A DNA stretch of 8,273 bases from Acidobacteriota bacterium (GCA_003224785.1 QHZV01000013.1:1-8273); one strand, 5' to 3'; positions 1 to 7,052 are shown, counted from the stretch's first letter. The notes: generated by a model not told the origin, from the letters alone. Numbers and translations are program-made.

Positions 1-1
1 G

Positions 2-1250
2 GCGGTTTGTATTCTTGTTTCCACCCGCCTCACTCGCCGCATAACCAGCACTGAACGGGGTGAGGCATTTCGTCCACGCTGGTATGAAATGTTGGTCGCG
101 GCGGGATGCATCGGATTAGCTTTTTGGAACCTGCAACAGCCGCTGACCCACGGACCGCTGTGGCTCGGTATCACTCCCGATCGTTTGGAAATCGGGCTTG
201 CCGCAGTTCTTTCTTACAGCTCGTTTCACTTCTACCTGATTTGGCGGCGCAGAGGATCCGTTGCATTCTGGGCGCTCTCGTTCTCCTTATTGTTCTGGGC
301 TGTGTTGATGGTGTTCGGCCAGTTTAAGGCGCGGTTCGGCGGCGATCTGCTTGGGCCGGTGCCACAGATGCTGCTCGGCGTCTCGATGGTCATGGTGCTT
401 TTCGAAAACGAGCGTAATGCGGTGCAGGAGAACGCGCTGGCGTTTTCGAAACTCGACGTTGATCCCATGCGCCTGCTCTTGGCCGGAGACCTGGTCCCGA
501 GCATGCAAAGCATTTTGGAGCGCTTGGTCGCCCCGCTTCCCACCAATACGCTGGCGTGCGGTGCTGCCGTCGGTGCAAATGGGATTTCCTCCGGAGTTTA
601 CCGCCAGACTCGATGCCAGCGGCGCGGGCGAATACGTCTGCGAACTCGCCTATCGCCGCGGAGGGTTTGCGTCGTTTCGAAATATTCGCGATATGGCCGA
701 GCCACTGCCGGCCTTTCCGGGCGGCCGTTTCGAGCAGTTCCGACAAGCGTTGCTGGCGGAGAACATTCATACCGCAACTGCGGTCAGCTTGCAGACACGC
801 GAGCACAACTTCGGCGTCATTCTTTTTCCGCATGCCGAGCGTCGTTTGTTCGGAGACTCCAACCTACGGCTTTTGATCGGCCTGGCGCTGCAGATCGGAT
901 TGACGCTTGAGAATTACGTGGTCATGCACGACGCGCAACGCCGCACCAAGGAATATCAGCTGCTGACGCAGATTGGTCAGGCGATCAGCTCGCGGCTTAA
1001 TCAAGAAGAAGTGCTGCGCACGGTCCAAAAGGAACTCGGGCAAATCTTTGACACATCGAATTTCTACGTGGCCTTCCAGGAAGGCGACCAGATTGTTTTT
1101 CATCTGGAAGTCGAAGAGAACCGCCTGATGTCGCGGCGTCAGCGCAAAGCTGATAACGGGCTCACGGAATACGGCAAAGTCTTTTTGCGGAGCACCCATT
1201 CTGGTGAACGGGCGTGCAACAGGCGTGATGGCCGCGATGAGCACCAATAA
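2..1250 (+). pseudogene. 5' part of a membrane-anchored GAF sensor, frameshifted (front of the GGDEF/HD-GYP gene)
   Basis: This is the N-terminal, sensory part of the same gene that continues at 1204-3057. The frame is already open at base 2, so the true start lies left of the window. Frame 2 encodes hydrophobic stretches that look like membrane helices (about 88-130, 200-240, 260-315 and 355-405). They end in a basic/acidic linker (LFENERNAVQEN) leading into a cytoplasmic region. Around 545-585 the protein-like sequence moves from frame 2 to frame 3, where GFPPEF and GEYVCELAYRRGG continue a GAF-type domain, followed by a helical linker with LTLENYVVMHDAQRR. Frame 3 reads NGLTEY at about 1156-1173, then becomes nonsense and stops at 1248-1250, while frame 1 resumes as SFCGAPILVNGRATGVM. 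Naive gene calling would give separate pieces at 2-910 and about 351-1250. I see no slippery heptamer, so programmed frameshifting is unlikely. The gene is either decayed or mis-sequenced. Confidence 0.7.
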
Positions 1251-3057
1251 TGAGTACGTGTTCGAACAGCGCGACTTGGAAGTGCTGAGGACTGCCGCCG
1301 GACAGGTCTCGGTTGCTGTTGAAAATGCGCGCTTGTTTGCGGAAGAGCAGCGCCGATCGAGGCAATTCGCGTTTTTGAATAGCGTGTCTAAGACTGCGAT
1401 TTCGAGCGAAGATGCCGAGCAGATGCTGGCGGAAATCGTGGGCAACATTCAGAAGAATTTCCAATTTGACCACATCGGAATCGGAATCCTCGATTACGCT
1501 ACGAAAGAAATCGAGATCCGGTCCGAAGCTGGTACCACCGCGCATGAAAAAGGCAAAAAGATTCCGCTGGGGACAGGAATTGTTGGCCGAGTTGCACGTT
1601 CAGGCGAAGCTGCGCTCATGAATGCCTCTGAACCTGGACAGTTGCAGGGACTGCTTCCCGGGTCACGCACTGTGTTTTGCATTCCGATCACGTACGGTGA
1701 CACGCTGCTTGGCGCTTTGAACGTGGAAAGCGAAAAAGAAAACGCGATTTCGCCCGAAGACGTTCTGGTGATGAACACGCTCGCCGACTTGCTCGCCACC
1801 GCACTGCACAACTCTTTTGTGTTTCAGAAGCTGCAGACTCAATCCATTACGGACGGGCTCACGGGAATCAAGACGCGCCGATTTTTCTGGGAAGCGCTGT
1901 CATCAGAATGGAAGCGCGCATCGCGGTCAGGGCGGCCATTCTCGGTGGTGTTGGTTGATCTCGATAAGTTCAAAGAAGTGAACGACACGTTCGGCCACCT
2001 GGAAGGCGATCTCGTTCTAGCTCGCGTGGGACGCCTGCTCGAACAGAAGTGCCGCCAGTCGAATGTAGTCGCACGATATGGCGGGGATGAATTCATCATC
2101 CTCATGCCGGAAACCGGTGCGGAACAAGCGCAGATTCTTGCTGAACGCCTGCGATTGTGGCTGGCAACGGACCCGATGTTAGCCGAACACCACATTACCG
2201 GCAGCTTTGGCGTTGGTAGCTTCCCGGTTCACGGCTTCTCGGCGGAGAGCATTATTCGCGTGGCCGATGCCGGAATGTATATCTCGAAAAAGGCCGGTGG
2301 AGACAGGGTTTCGACCTCCGAAGACTCTACCCAGGGTGAGAGCGGAGCGCTCCATCGTCAAGTGGTCTCTGGATACATCGAGGGATTTTTGCAGCGTGAG
2401 CGCACTGGCCCCGAACATCTCGAGGAGTTGGTCAACACCTTGCGGAAGATTGCTCCTGGCACGGCCGAAAAAGAGGCCGCTCTTCTGCGGGACTCAATCG
2501 AAGCTCTGGCCAGGACCTCTGAATCGAGAGAAGAGAACGCATCCGGGCATGGTGAAGCGGTCGCGCAGTATTGCGAAATGATTGGACGCGCGCTTCGTCT
2601 CTCGCAGCCCGATCTTCGTGAACTGGACTTCGCGGGCCGGGTGCACGATGTGGGAAAGATGTTTGTGCCCGAACGCGTGCTTAACAAGCAAAGTTCCTTG
2701 ACCGACGAGGAATTCGGCCTGCTGAAGGAACATCCGCGCTTGGGTGGGGAAATTTTGGCGACCGTGCCCAACGGCGAGCGCGTGCAAAAGGCGATTGAAG
2801 CGCATCACGAATGCTTTGACGGAAGCGGATATCCGGCAGGCTTGCGCGGCGAGGAGATCCCGCAGTGGGCGCGGATTCTGGCCGTTGCCGACGCGTACGC
2901 AAACCTCACTACGGATCGGCACCTAGCGCCCGGAAAGACCAGCGAACAAGCCGTCGCTGAACTCGAAAAGTACAGCGGTACCAAGTACGACGGCATGCTT
3001 GTGCGCATCCTTGCGCGTGAGCTTAAGGCTGAACGAAGCATGAATCTTGGCAGCTAG
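1204..3057 (+). CDS. GAF–GGDEF–HD-GYP cyclic-di-GMP signalling protein (3' part of the broken gene)
   Basis: This frame would both make and degrade cyclic di-GMP. Numbering from the GTG at 1204, the end of the first GAF domain (GRATGVMAAM) leads to a second GAF domain (about 50-205) and a GGDEF domain (about 213-375). The GGDEF domain has a canonical GGDEF motif (293-297), DLDKFK (D252, D254) and N260/D261. An HD-GYP domain (about 440-600) follows, with H449, H481-D482-xx-K485, H510, H534-H535, GSGYP (540-544) and D563, so the usual metal ligands and GYP signature are kept. The inhibitory RxxD site upstream of GGDEF reads RQSN (284-287), so product inhibition through that site is probably weakened. 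The GTG at 1204 is only the first available start after the in-frame stop at 1126-1128. The natural protein begins upstream and includes 2-1250, so translation from 1204 is doubtful. The domain calls are firm. Whether an active protein is made is not. Confidence 0.85.
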   Translation: MNGRATGVMAAMSTNNEYVFEQRDLEVLRTAAGQVSVAVENARLFAEEQRRSRQFAFLNSVSKTAISSEDAEQMLAEIVGNIQKNFQFDHIGIGILDYATKEIEIRSEAGTTAHEKGKKIPLGTGIVGRVARSGEAALMNASEPGQLQGLLPGSRTVFCIPITYGDTLLGALNVESEKENAISPEDVLVMNTLADLLATALHNSFVFQKLQTQSITDGLTGIKTRRFFWEALSSEWKRASRSGRPFSVVLVDLDKFKEVNDTFGHLEGDLVLARVGRLLEQKCRQSNVVARYGGDEFIILMPETGAEQAQILAERLRLWLATDPMLAEHHITGSFGVGSFPVHGFSAESIIRVADAGMYISKKAGGDRVSTSEDSTQGESGALHRQVVSGYIEGFLQRERTGPEHLEELVNTLRKIAPGTAEKEAALLRDSIEALARTSESREENASGHGEAVAQYCEMIGRALRLSQPDLRELDFAGRVHDVGKMFVPERVLNKQSSLTDEEFGLLKEHPRLGGEILATVPNGERVQKAIEAHHECFDGSGYPAGLRGEEIPQWARILAVADAYANLTTDRHLAPGKTSEQAVAELEKYSGTKYDGMLVRILARELKAERSMNLGS

Positions 3058-3090
3058 ATGGCAAGTAGCCACCAACCTTAAATTAAAGCG

Positions 3091-3207
3091 GCGGATTAAC
3101 CCTGATTTTCACGGATAAGACCTCAATTACTTGAGCCAAGGTCCTGACGCACCGCGTCAAAAAAGACTCCGTTTTGATCCGTGCGAATCCGTATCAATCC
3201 GTGGCTG
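3091..3207. repeat. Intergenic ATCCGT-type repeat with inverted partner
   Basis: The 205-bp gap between the signalling gene and the SDR gene holds three ATCCGT units spaced exactly 10 bp apart (3177-3182, 3187-3192, 3197-3202). The reverse-complement partner CACGGAT lies at 3110-3116, and GCGGATT lies at 3091-3097. The two sides could fold into a loose stem. I recall similar 'atccgtg...aatccgtggc' sequences between genes in several unrelated soil and aquatic bacterial phyla, which is recollection and not a search result. Short reading frames through it on the minus strand are repeat translations, not genes. I see no clear promoter here. Confidence 0.55.
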
Positions 3208-3262
3208 ATTTGATTTCGCGATTTGCCAAAACTGTGCCTTCCACTCGAAACTATCCTTGCTC

Positions 3263-4080
3263 ATGTCTGTGGCTCTTTCGCTGGACGGCAAGGTCGCTCT
3301 TATCACGGGTGGATCGCGGGGGATTGGCGCCGCCGCCGTGCGCATGTTCGTTCAGGCCGGCGGTCGGATTGCGTTCAACTATCAAAAGGCCGAAGCCGAG
3401 GCTCAGAGAATTGTCGAAGAATGCGGGGCAGAGAACTGCATTGCAATCAAGTGCAACCTTGAGGGAACCGAAACGGCAGAGCGCCTAGTTCAGGAAACCG
3501 TAAAGAATTTCGGGCATCTCGACATTCTTGTCACGAACCACGGAATTTCGGGCATCTCGACATTCTTGTCACGAACCACGGAATTTGGCCGCCGGAAGAA
3601 AAAAGCATCGATAAGATGGACGACCACCAATGGCGGCGCACGGTCGCAATCAACCTGGATTCAGTGTTCGCGCTGGTGAAGCATTCGGTGGCGCAGATGA
3701 AAAAGACTGCGAGCGCTGCATCTCCGGCACGCATTGTCCTGGTTAGCTCGACGGCCGGCCAGCGTGGGGAGGCCTTTCATGTAGATTACGCCGCGACGAA
3801 AGGCGCGATCATCAGCATGGTGAAAGGGCTATCCACTGAGTTGGCTTCGCAGAATATTTACGTGAATTGCGTCGCGCCTGGATGGGTGGACACCGACATG
3901 TCAAAGCCGGCGTTGCAGGATCCAGAAGTTGCGCCGGGGGTTCTGGCCAAGATACCACTGGGGCGAGTGGGTACCCCGGACGAACTGGCCGCTCCAATCC
4001 TGTTTCTTTGCACGCCGCATGCCGGCTTCATAACTGGAGAGGTGCTGAATGTGAATGGCGGTGCGGTGCTTGTAGGATAA
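3263..4080 (+). pseudogene. SDR-family oxidoreductase (FabG-like), frame broken by a 38-bp duplication
   Basis: This is a short-chain dehydrogenase/reductase, an NAD(P)-dependent oxidoreductase with a Rossmann fold and likely cytoplasmic. From the ATG at 3263, residues 15-22 are TGGSRGIG, the cofactor-binding glycine motif. LVTNHG stands in for the usual NNAG. The catalytic serine is in VLVSSTAG, and the Tyr/Lys pair is in YAATK (codons 3787 and 3799). The C-terminal FITGEVLNVNGG is typical of classical SDRs. The first part is in frame 2 and the rest in frame 1 because the segment starting at 3505 is repeated exactly at 3543 (unit 38 bp, not a multiple of three). Removing one copy gives a continuous protein of 259 residues, normal for a classical SDR. 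As read, translation from 3263 ends at 3679. A second open frame runs 3616-4080 and lacks the cofactor motif. The substrate cannot be told from sequence: FabG and other 3-oxoacyl or sugar reductases share these motifs. Confidence 0.85.
3505..3586 (+). repeat. Exact 38-bp tandem duplication inside the SDR gene
   Basis: Positions 3505-3542 and 3543-3580 are identical over 38 bp, and the first six bases (GAATTT) recur once more at 3581-3586. Each copy encodes NFGHLDILVTNHGI, the first in frame 2 and the second in frame 1. Only the second copy continues into plausible SDR sequence (WPPEEKSIDKMDDHQW). The lack of any difference between copies means a very recent event or an assembly artefact. The six-base GAATTT at the edges is a possible slippage or microhomology seed. 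Confidence 0.97.
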
Positions 4081-4134
4081 ACCAGCACACGTGGGCAGCT
4101 AATCGCCATCCCGTAAGCGTCTAAGATTTAGAGA

Positions 4135-4965
4135 ATGAAATGTGCACTCATCGTGCTTGTGCTGACTGCGGTGATGGTCGCCCAGGATCCATCGGCCCCA
4201 CCGTCGGCGCAGGCTCCGTCGTCGAACCCAGTCTCGCAGGCTATTCCGACTGATCAGGCAAACTCCCGCAAAGCGCGTGCTTTTCTTGACCAGGCCATTC
4301 AAGCGCTCGGCGGTGATGCGTACTTGAATGTGCGAGATCTTTCCACTGAAGGCCGCGGCTACAGCTTTCATCGTGGCGAGCCGAACAGTCTTGGCACATT
4401 ATTTTGGCGCTTCCATAAGTACCCCGACAAAGATCGGATTGAACTCACGAAAAAGCGTGACGTCGCCGAAATTTACAACGGCGACAAAGGCTATGAGGTC
4501 ACTTACAAAGGTGTGCGTGAGCTCGAGAAAAAAGAAGAGTGGGAGCCGATTCTGCGGCGGCGGCACTTTTCGCTGGACTTGGTGCTGCGTCAATGGATAA
4601 AGGAACCGGGCGTAGCCCTGTTTTATGAAGGCCAGACGGTCGCTGCGCAGAAGCAGGCCGATCAAATCACGATCATGAACGCCAAGAACGAGGCGGTGAC
4701 GCTCTGGCTCGATTCTTTCAGTCACTTGCCAGTCAAGAAGAGTTTTAGCTGGCGCGATCCCACGGACAAAGAGCGGAACACCGAAGAGGAAATTTTTGAC
4801 AATTACCGCCAGATTCAGGGCGTGATGACCCCATTCGACACCACCAGAGTCTATAACGGAGATATGTCCGCACAGTACTTTCTCACCTCCGCCTCTTACA
4901 ATCAGAATCTCTCAGACAGCTTGTTCGATCCCAAACAAGCCGCGCCGGCTAATAAAAAGCACTAA
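4135..4965 (+). CDS. Secreted or periplasmic protein, possibly LolA/LppX-like fold
   Basis: This 276-residue protein has an N-terminal signal-like segment (MKCALIVLVLTAVMVAQ) with likely cleavage near residue 16, then a Pro/Ser/Ala-rich linker to about residue 40. The mature part begins with a helix (ARAFLDQAIQALGG). It continues with alternating polar/hydrophobic stretches such as IEIYNGDKGYEV-type segments, VTLWLDSFSHLPVKK and FDNYRQIQGVMTPFDTTRVYNGD. That pattern (a conversion-style 'V/T-LW-D..t-LPvk' segment followed by 'eeyf.dYr.v.G...P') is what I associate with outer-membrane lipoprotein-sorting-like or MucB/RseB-like beta-sheet proteins in Acidobacteria. No lipobox cysteine is evident at the cleavage site. 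Upstream there is only a weak purine run (GAGA) right before the ATG. It lies 54 bp after the SDR stop, so co-transcription is possible but unproven. The secreted location is well supported. The fold is a moderate inference and the function is unknown. Confidence 0.8.
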   Translation: MKCALIVLVLTAVMVAQDPSAPPSAQAPSSNPVSQAIPTDQANSRKARAFLDQAIQALGGDAYLNVRDLSTEGRGYSFHRGEPNSLGTLFWRFHKYPDKDRIELTKKRDVAEIYNGDKGYEVTYKGVRELEKKEEWEPILRRRHFSLDLVLRQWIKEPGVALFYEGQTVAAQKQADQITIMNAKNEAVTLWLDSFSHLPVKKSFSWRDPTDKERNTEEEIFDNYRQIQGVMTPFDTTRVYNGDMSAQYFLTSASYNQNLSDSLFDPKQAAPANKKH

Positions 4966-5032
4966 AGCTTCTCGTCTTGCACTTACCATGTATGTAACAC
5001 CTTTGGTTCGGCAGGGTGGCAAATGCAATTTG

Positions 5033-5058
5033 TAAGTATTAGTAAGCACTAGGCTTAC
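5033..5058 (+). promoter_or_regulatory. Tandem 10-mers and small hairpin upstream of lpxC
   Basis: Two imperfect 10-mers, TAAGTATTAG (5033-5042) and TAAGCACTAG (5043-5052), are followed directly by GCTTAC (5053-5058). GTAAGC (5042-5047) and GCTTAC pair perfectly around the 5-base loop ACTAG. The structure ends exactly at an ATG (5059-5061) that opens a short leader frame. It could be an operator or an RNA element controlling lpxC, or chance in an AT-rich stretch. No convincing -35/-10 pair was found for lpxC. Confidence 0.3.
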
Positions 5059-5087
5059 ATGAAACTCTGTATGAACCAAGCGCAACA

Positions 5088-6056
5088 ATGTGTGGCTGTT
5101 TTGCCACAGGCGAACTTCCCGCTCTCGTGTTTATCCTTTACCTGCTGATCCAAGAACAAACAATCCGCACGGCTGTCGAGTGCCAGGGTGTCGGCCTGCA
5201 CTCGGGAGCGCCGGTCAAGCTGCGCATCCTGCCCGCGCCGGCGAACACGGGCATTATCTTTCGCCGCGTTGACCTTGACGGTTTTGAGGTTGAGGCAGTT
5301 AGCAAGAATGTTGCCCGCGTCAGCTACGCGACCAGCTTGATGAAAAAAGGCGTGCTGATTTCGACCACCGAACATCTTCTGTCCGCGTTGGTCGGGATGC
5401 GAATTGATAACGCGATCATTGAGCTGAATAATCTCGAACTTCCAATTCTCGATGGCAGCGGCCGGCCGTTTGTGGACCTCATTCGCAAAGCTGGCATTCG
5501 CAAGCAACGCCGCGCCAGGAGCTACGTACGAATTCTGCGGGCGTTAGAAGTGCATGAGGGCAACAAGTTCATTGGGATTTATCCAGCGGAGAGTTATTCG
5601 ATTTCCTACACCATCAACTTTCCTCATCCCATGATCGGGCAGGAAGCCTTCAGGCTCGAACTGACAAATGGGCAATATGTTTCGCAGATTGCTCCGGCGC
5701 GGACGTTTGGGTTTCTGCATGAAGCCGAAGCGTTGCGGCAGCAGGGACTGATTCGGGGCGCATCGAAAGAGAACGCATTGGTCCTCACTCGCAACGGCTT
5801 GGAAAATCCGCCGCTGCGGTATCCGGACGAATTTGTGCGGCACAAAATTCTCGATCTGATCGGCGACCTGGCGCTGATTGGAAAGCAGGTCCTCGGCAAT
5901 GTTGTTGCGGATCTTGCGGGACACGCCATGCACACGGCGCTGGTGTCGCGGCTGCTCCGGGACCGTACGCTGTGGGAGGAAACGACGCTGGCGGAGGGAC
6001 GAGAAGAGGGATCCGCCTACGAAAACTTGCCCGGGCAACAGGTTCTTCAGAGTTAG
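5088..6056 (+). CDS. lpxC: UDP-3-O-acyl-N-acetylglucosamine deacetylase LpxC
   Basis: LpxC is the zinc amidase that removes the acetyl group from UDP-3-O-acyl-GlcNAc, the committed step of lipid A synthesis in the cytoplasm. The protein starts its conserved part with EQTIRTAVECQGVGLHSG. The catalytic Glu and first zinc ligand are in TEHLLSAL (E95, H96), the other zinc ligands are in RHKILDLIGD (H252, D256), and the general-acid histidine is in GHAMH (H279). Spacing between ligands is within a few residues of E. coli H79/H238/D242/H265. From the ATG at 5088 the length is 322 aa, with about 20 extra hydrophobic N-terminal residues compared with the usual start. An in-frame GTG at 5127 would give 309 aa, close to the canonical 305. 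Neither start has a good Shine-Dalgarno, so the start is uncertain. The stop TAG overlaps the stop of a convergent small gene. No disruption is seen. Presence of lpxC indicates an LPS-type outer membrane. Confidence 0.96.
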   Translation: MCGCFATGELPALVFILYLLIQEQTIRTAVECQGVGLHSGAPVKLRILPAPANTGIIFRRVDLDGFEVEAVSKNVARVSYATSLMKKGVLISTTEHLLSALVGMRIDNAIIELNNLELPILDGSGRPFVDLIRKAGIRKQRRARSYVRILRALEVHEGNKFIGIYPAESYSISYTINFPHPMIGQEAFRLELTNGQYVSQIAPARTFGFLHEAEALRQQGLIRGASKENALVLTRNGLENPPLRYPDEFVRHKILDLIGDLALIGKQVLGNVVADLAGHAMHTALVSRLLRDRTLWEETTLAEGREEGSAYENLPGQQVLQS

Positions 6057-6277
6057 TCTGCGGCGTGTGGCTCAGCTACTTCCGCAAATGACTTTTCTTC
6101 AAGCAACCGGTTGATCTCGGCGCGAGTGAGCATTGCCAGTTCCTGAGCGTAAGACTTGGCCGATTGCTGGCGCTCAACCGAAAGCGGGGCCACTCGGGCA
6201 GCAAGCAGCGGCTCGTCCTGCTCAATCATGCGCAGTAGCCTTTGGGCGCGGTCAATTCTGAGTTCGATGGGAAGCAT
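6053..6277 (-). CDS. Small conserved-looking helical protein of unknown function
   Basis: This is a 74-residue minus-strand frame starting at the ATG complementary to 6275-6277. The sequence GGTGAT about 9 bases upstream can serve as a weak Shine-Dalgarno. The protein is highly charged and predicted mostly helical by eye (LRIDRAQRLLRMIEQDEPLL, then ERQQSAKSYAQELAMLTRAEINRLLEE), with no signal peptide or membrane segment. Codon third positions are GC-rich, as in the neighbouring genes, and it fills the gap between lpxC and the folK upstream repeat. Its stop (complement of 6053-6055) overlaps the lpxC stop (6054-6056), so the two genes converge with no spacer. An upstream GTG (complement of 6311-6313) would add 12 residues. 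I do not recognise the family. A regulator, antitoxin-like or adaptor role would be guesswork. Confidence 0.55.
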   Translation of the reverse strand: MLPIELRIDRAQRLLRMIEQDEPLLAARVAPLSVERQQSAKSYAQELAMLTRAEINRLLEEKSFAEVAEPHAAD

Positions 6278-6344
6278 AGTGGTATCACCCAAGCATGCCG
6301 CCCGGCGGGTCACGGGACAAGTTTCAATTCAGGTTCCTAAGGGC

Positions 6345-6431
6345 GGTCGTTGGTTGGTCGTTGGCTCTTCTGTTCGCCGCGCTAGGCAGCCAGTGGTGAA
6401 TCACTTCGCGAACGACGCACGACGGACGACG
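6345..6431. repeat. Intergenic GTCGTT / ACGACG repeat cluster upstream of folK
   Basis: The gap between the small minus-strand gene and folK has GGTCGTTGG twice (6345-6353 and 6356-6364). About 50 bp later there are three back-to-back 7-mers of form NACGACG (6411-6417, 6418-6424, 6425-6431). GTCGTT and AACGAC are reverse complements, so the left and right parts can pair. No coding potential is convincing here. It resembles the intergenic short-period repeats I associate with acidobacterial genomes. Confidence 0.5.
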
Positions 6432-6488
6432 TGATTCCATCATTCTTCGCTGGAAATATTTCTGCTGAAACCGCAAACTTAAACTGCA

Positions 6489-6974
6489 ATGCACAAGCTC
6501 GTTTATCTCTCGTTGGGGTCAAACATTGGTGATCGCGAGGCAAATCTGCGCACAGCCATTTCCAAGCTTGGAGAGATCGGGAACGTGGTCGCCGTTTCTT
6601 CTTTCTACGAAACCGAGCCGGTCGAACTGACCGCGCAGCCCTGGTTCTTGAATTGTGCAGTCAAATTTGAGACTGAGAAAATGCCCCGTCAGTTGATCTC
6701 GGCCATCCTCAATCTGGAACAGAGCATGGGCCGACAGCGCAAGCAGAAAAAAGGGCCGCGTACGATCGATATTGATGTCCTCCTATTCGGCAGCTCGATT
6801 ATTGAGATCCCCTCGCTAACCGTTCCGCATCCGCGGCTGCACGAGCGGCGATTTGTGCTTGAGCCGCTGACTGAAATCGCACCGGAGGCCCGCCATCCAG
6901 TGTTTAAACGCACGGTGCGGCAGTTACGTGACGCGCTGCTGCCAGGACAAACGGTGAAGAAAGTCGTAAAGTGA
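6489..6974 (+). CDS. folK: 2-amino-4-hydroxy-6-hydroxymethyldihydropteridine pyrophosphokinase
   Basis: HPPK transfers pyrophosphate from ATP to 6-hydroxymethyl-7,8-dihydropterin, the step before dihydropteroate synthase in folate synthesis. It is a cytoplasmic enzyme. The 161-residue length is normal. Family motifs appear in order: YLSLGSNIGDR at the N-terminus, SSFYETEPV, QPWFLNCAV, LEQSMGRQR, then the signature GPRTIDIDVLLFG with the two magnesium-binding aspartates in DIDVL, and PHPRLHERRFVLEPLTEIAP. The ATG at 6489 lacks an obvious Shine-Dalgarno but sits right at the start of the conserved domain. No other folate gene is in the window, so it appears isolated. Its 3' end is followed after about 17 bp by the compound repeat at 6992-7052, whose first hairpin might help end transcription although it has no T-run. 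Confidence 0.97.
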   Translation: MHKLVYLSLGSNIGDREANLRTAISKLGEIGNVVAVSSFYETEPVELTAQPWFLNCAVKFETEKMPRQLISAILNLEQSMGRQRKQKKGPRTIDIDVLLFGSSIIEIPSLTVPHPRLHERRFVLEPLTEIAPEARHPVFKRTVRQLRDALLPGQTVKKVVK

Positions 6975-6991
6975 ATCGAAAGCAAGATCCG

Positions 6992-7052
6992 TGTGGGTCG
7001 GACATTCTTGTCCGACAAGCGGCAGGGTGTGACGCGGGCGCCCGTGCACGCG
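6992..7052 (+). repeat. Compound hairpin repeat, copy 1 (forward)
   Basis: The unit begins TGTGGGTCGG. GTCGGAC (6997-7003) and GTCCGAC (7010-7016) form a perfect 7-bp stem around ATTCTT. A spacer leads to GTGACGCGGGCGCCCG, which contains the perfect palindrome CGGGCGCCCG (7035-7044). The same two-module layout recurs in reverse orientation at 7616-7678 with most bases conserved in both modules. Together they bracket the gene at 7116-7607. Likely roles are a REP/BIME-like dispersed repeat, a bidirectional transcription-stop structure, or the end of a small non-autonomous element. Confidence 0.8.

Noticed and set aside
390..833. Minus-strand frame of 147 codons opposite the N-terminal part of the signalling gene
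   Set aside because: It is an Arg/Pro-rich shadow of the sense frames without motif or ribosome site.
545..1250. Programmed ribosomal frameshifting as the explanation of the split signalling gene
   Set aside because: No slippery heptamer with downstream pseudoknot was seen, and the second break lacks protein sequence as well as changing frame.
864..1448. Minus-strand frame of 194 codons opposite the GAF region
   Set aside because: It is antisense to a well-supported coding sequence, biased by the sense codon pattern, and has no recognisable domain.
3174..3488. Plus-strand frames overlapping the intergenic repeat and the SDR start
   Set aside because: They begin in repeat DNA and run out of frame with the SDR, whose frame carries the TGGSRGIG motif.
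6997..7016. Intrinsic terminator of folK
   Set aside because: The stem is perfect but there is no T-run after it, and the element recurs elsewhere as part of a larger repeat. A termination role is possible but not shown.
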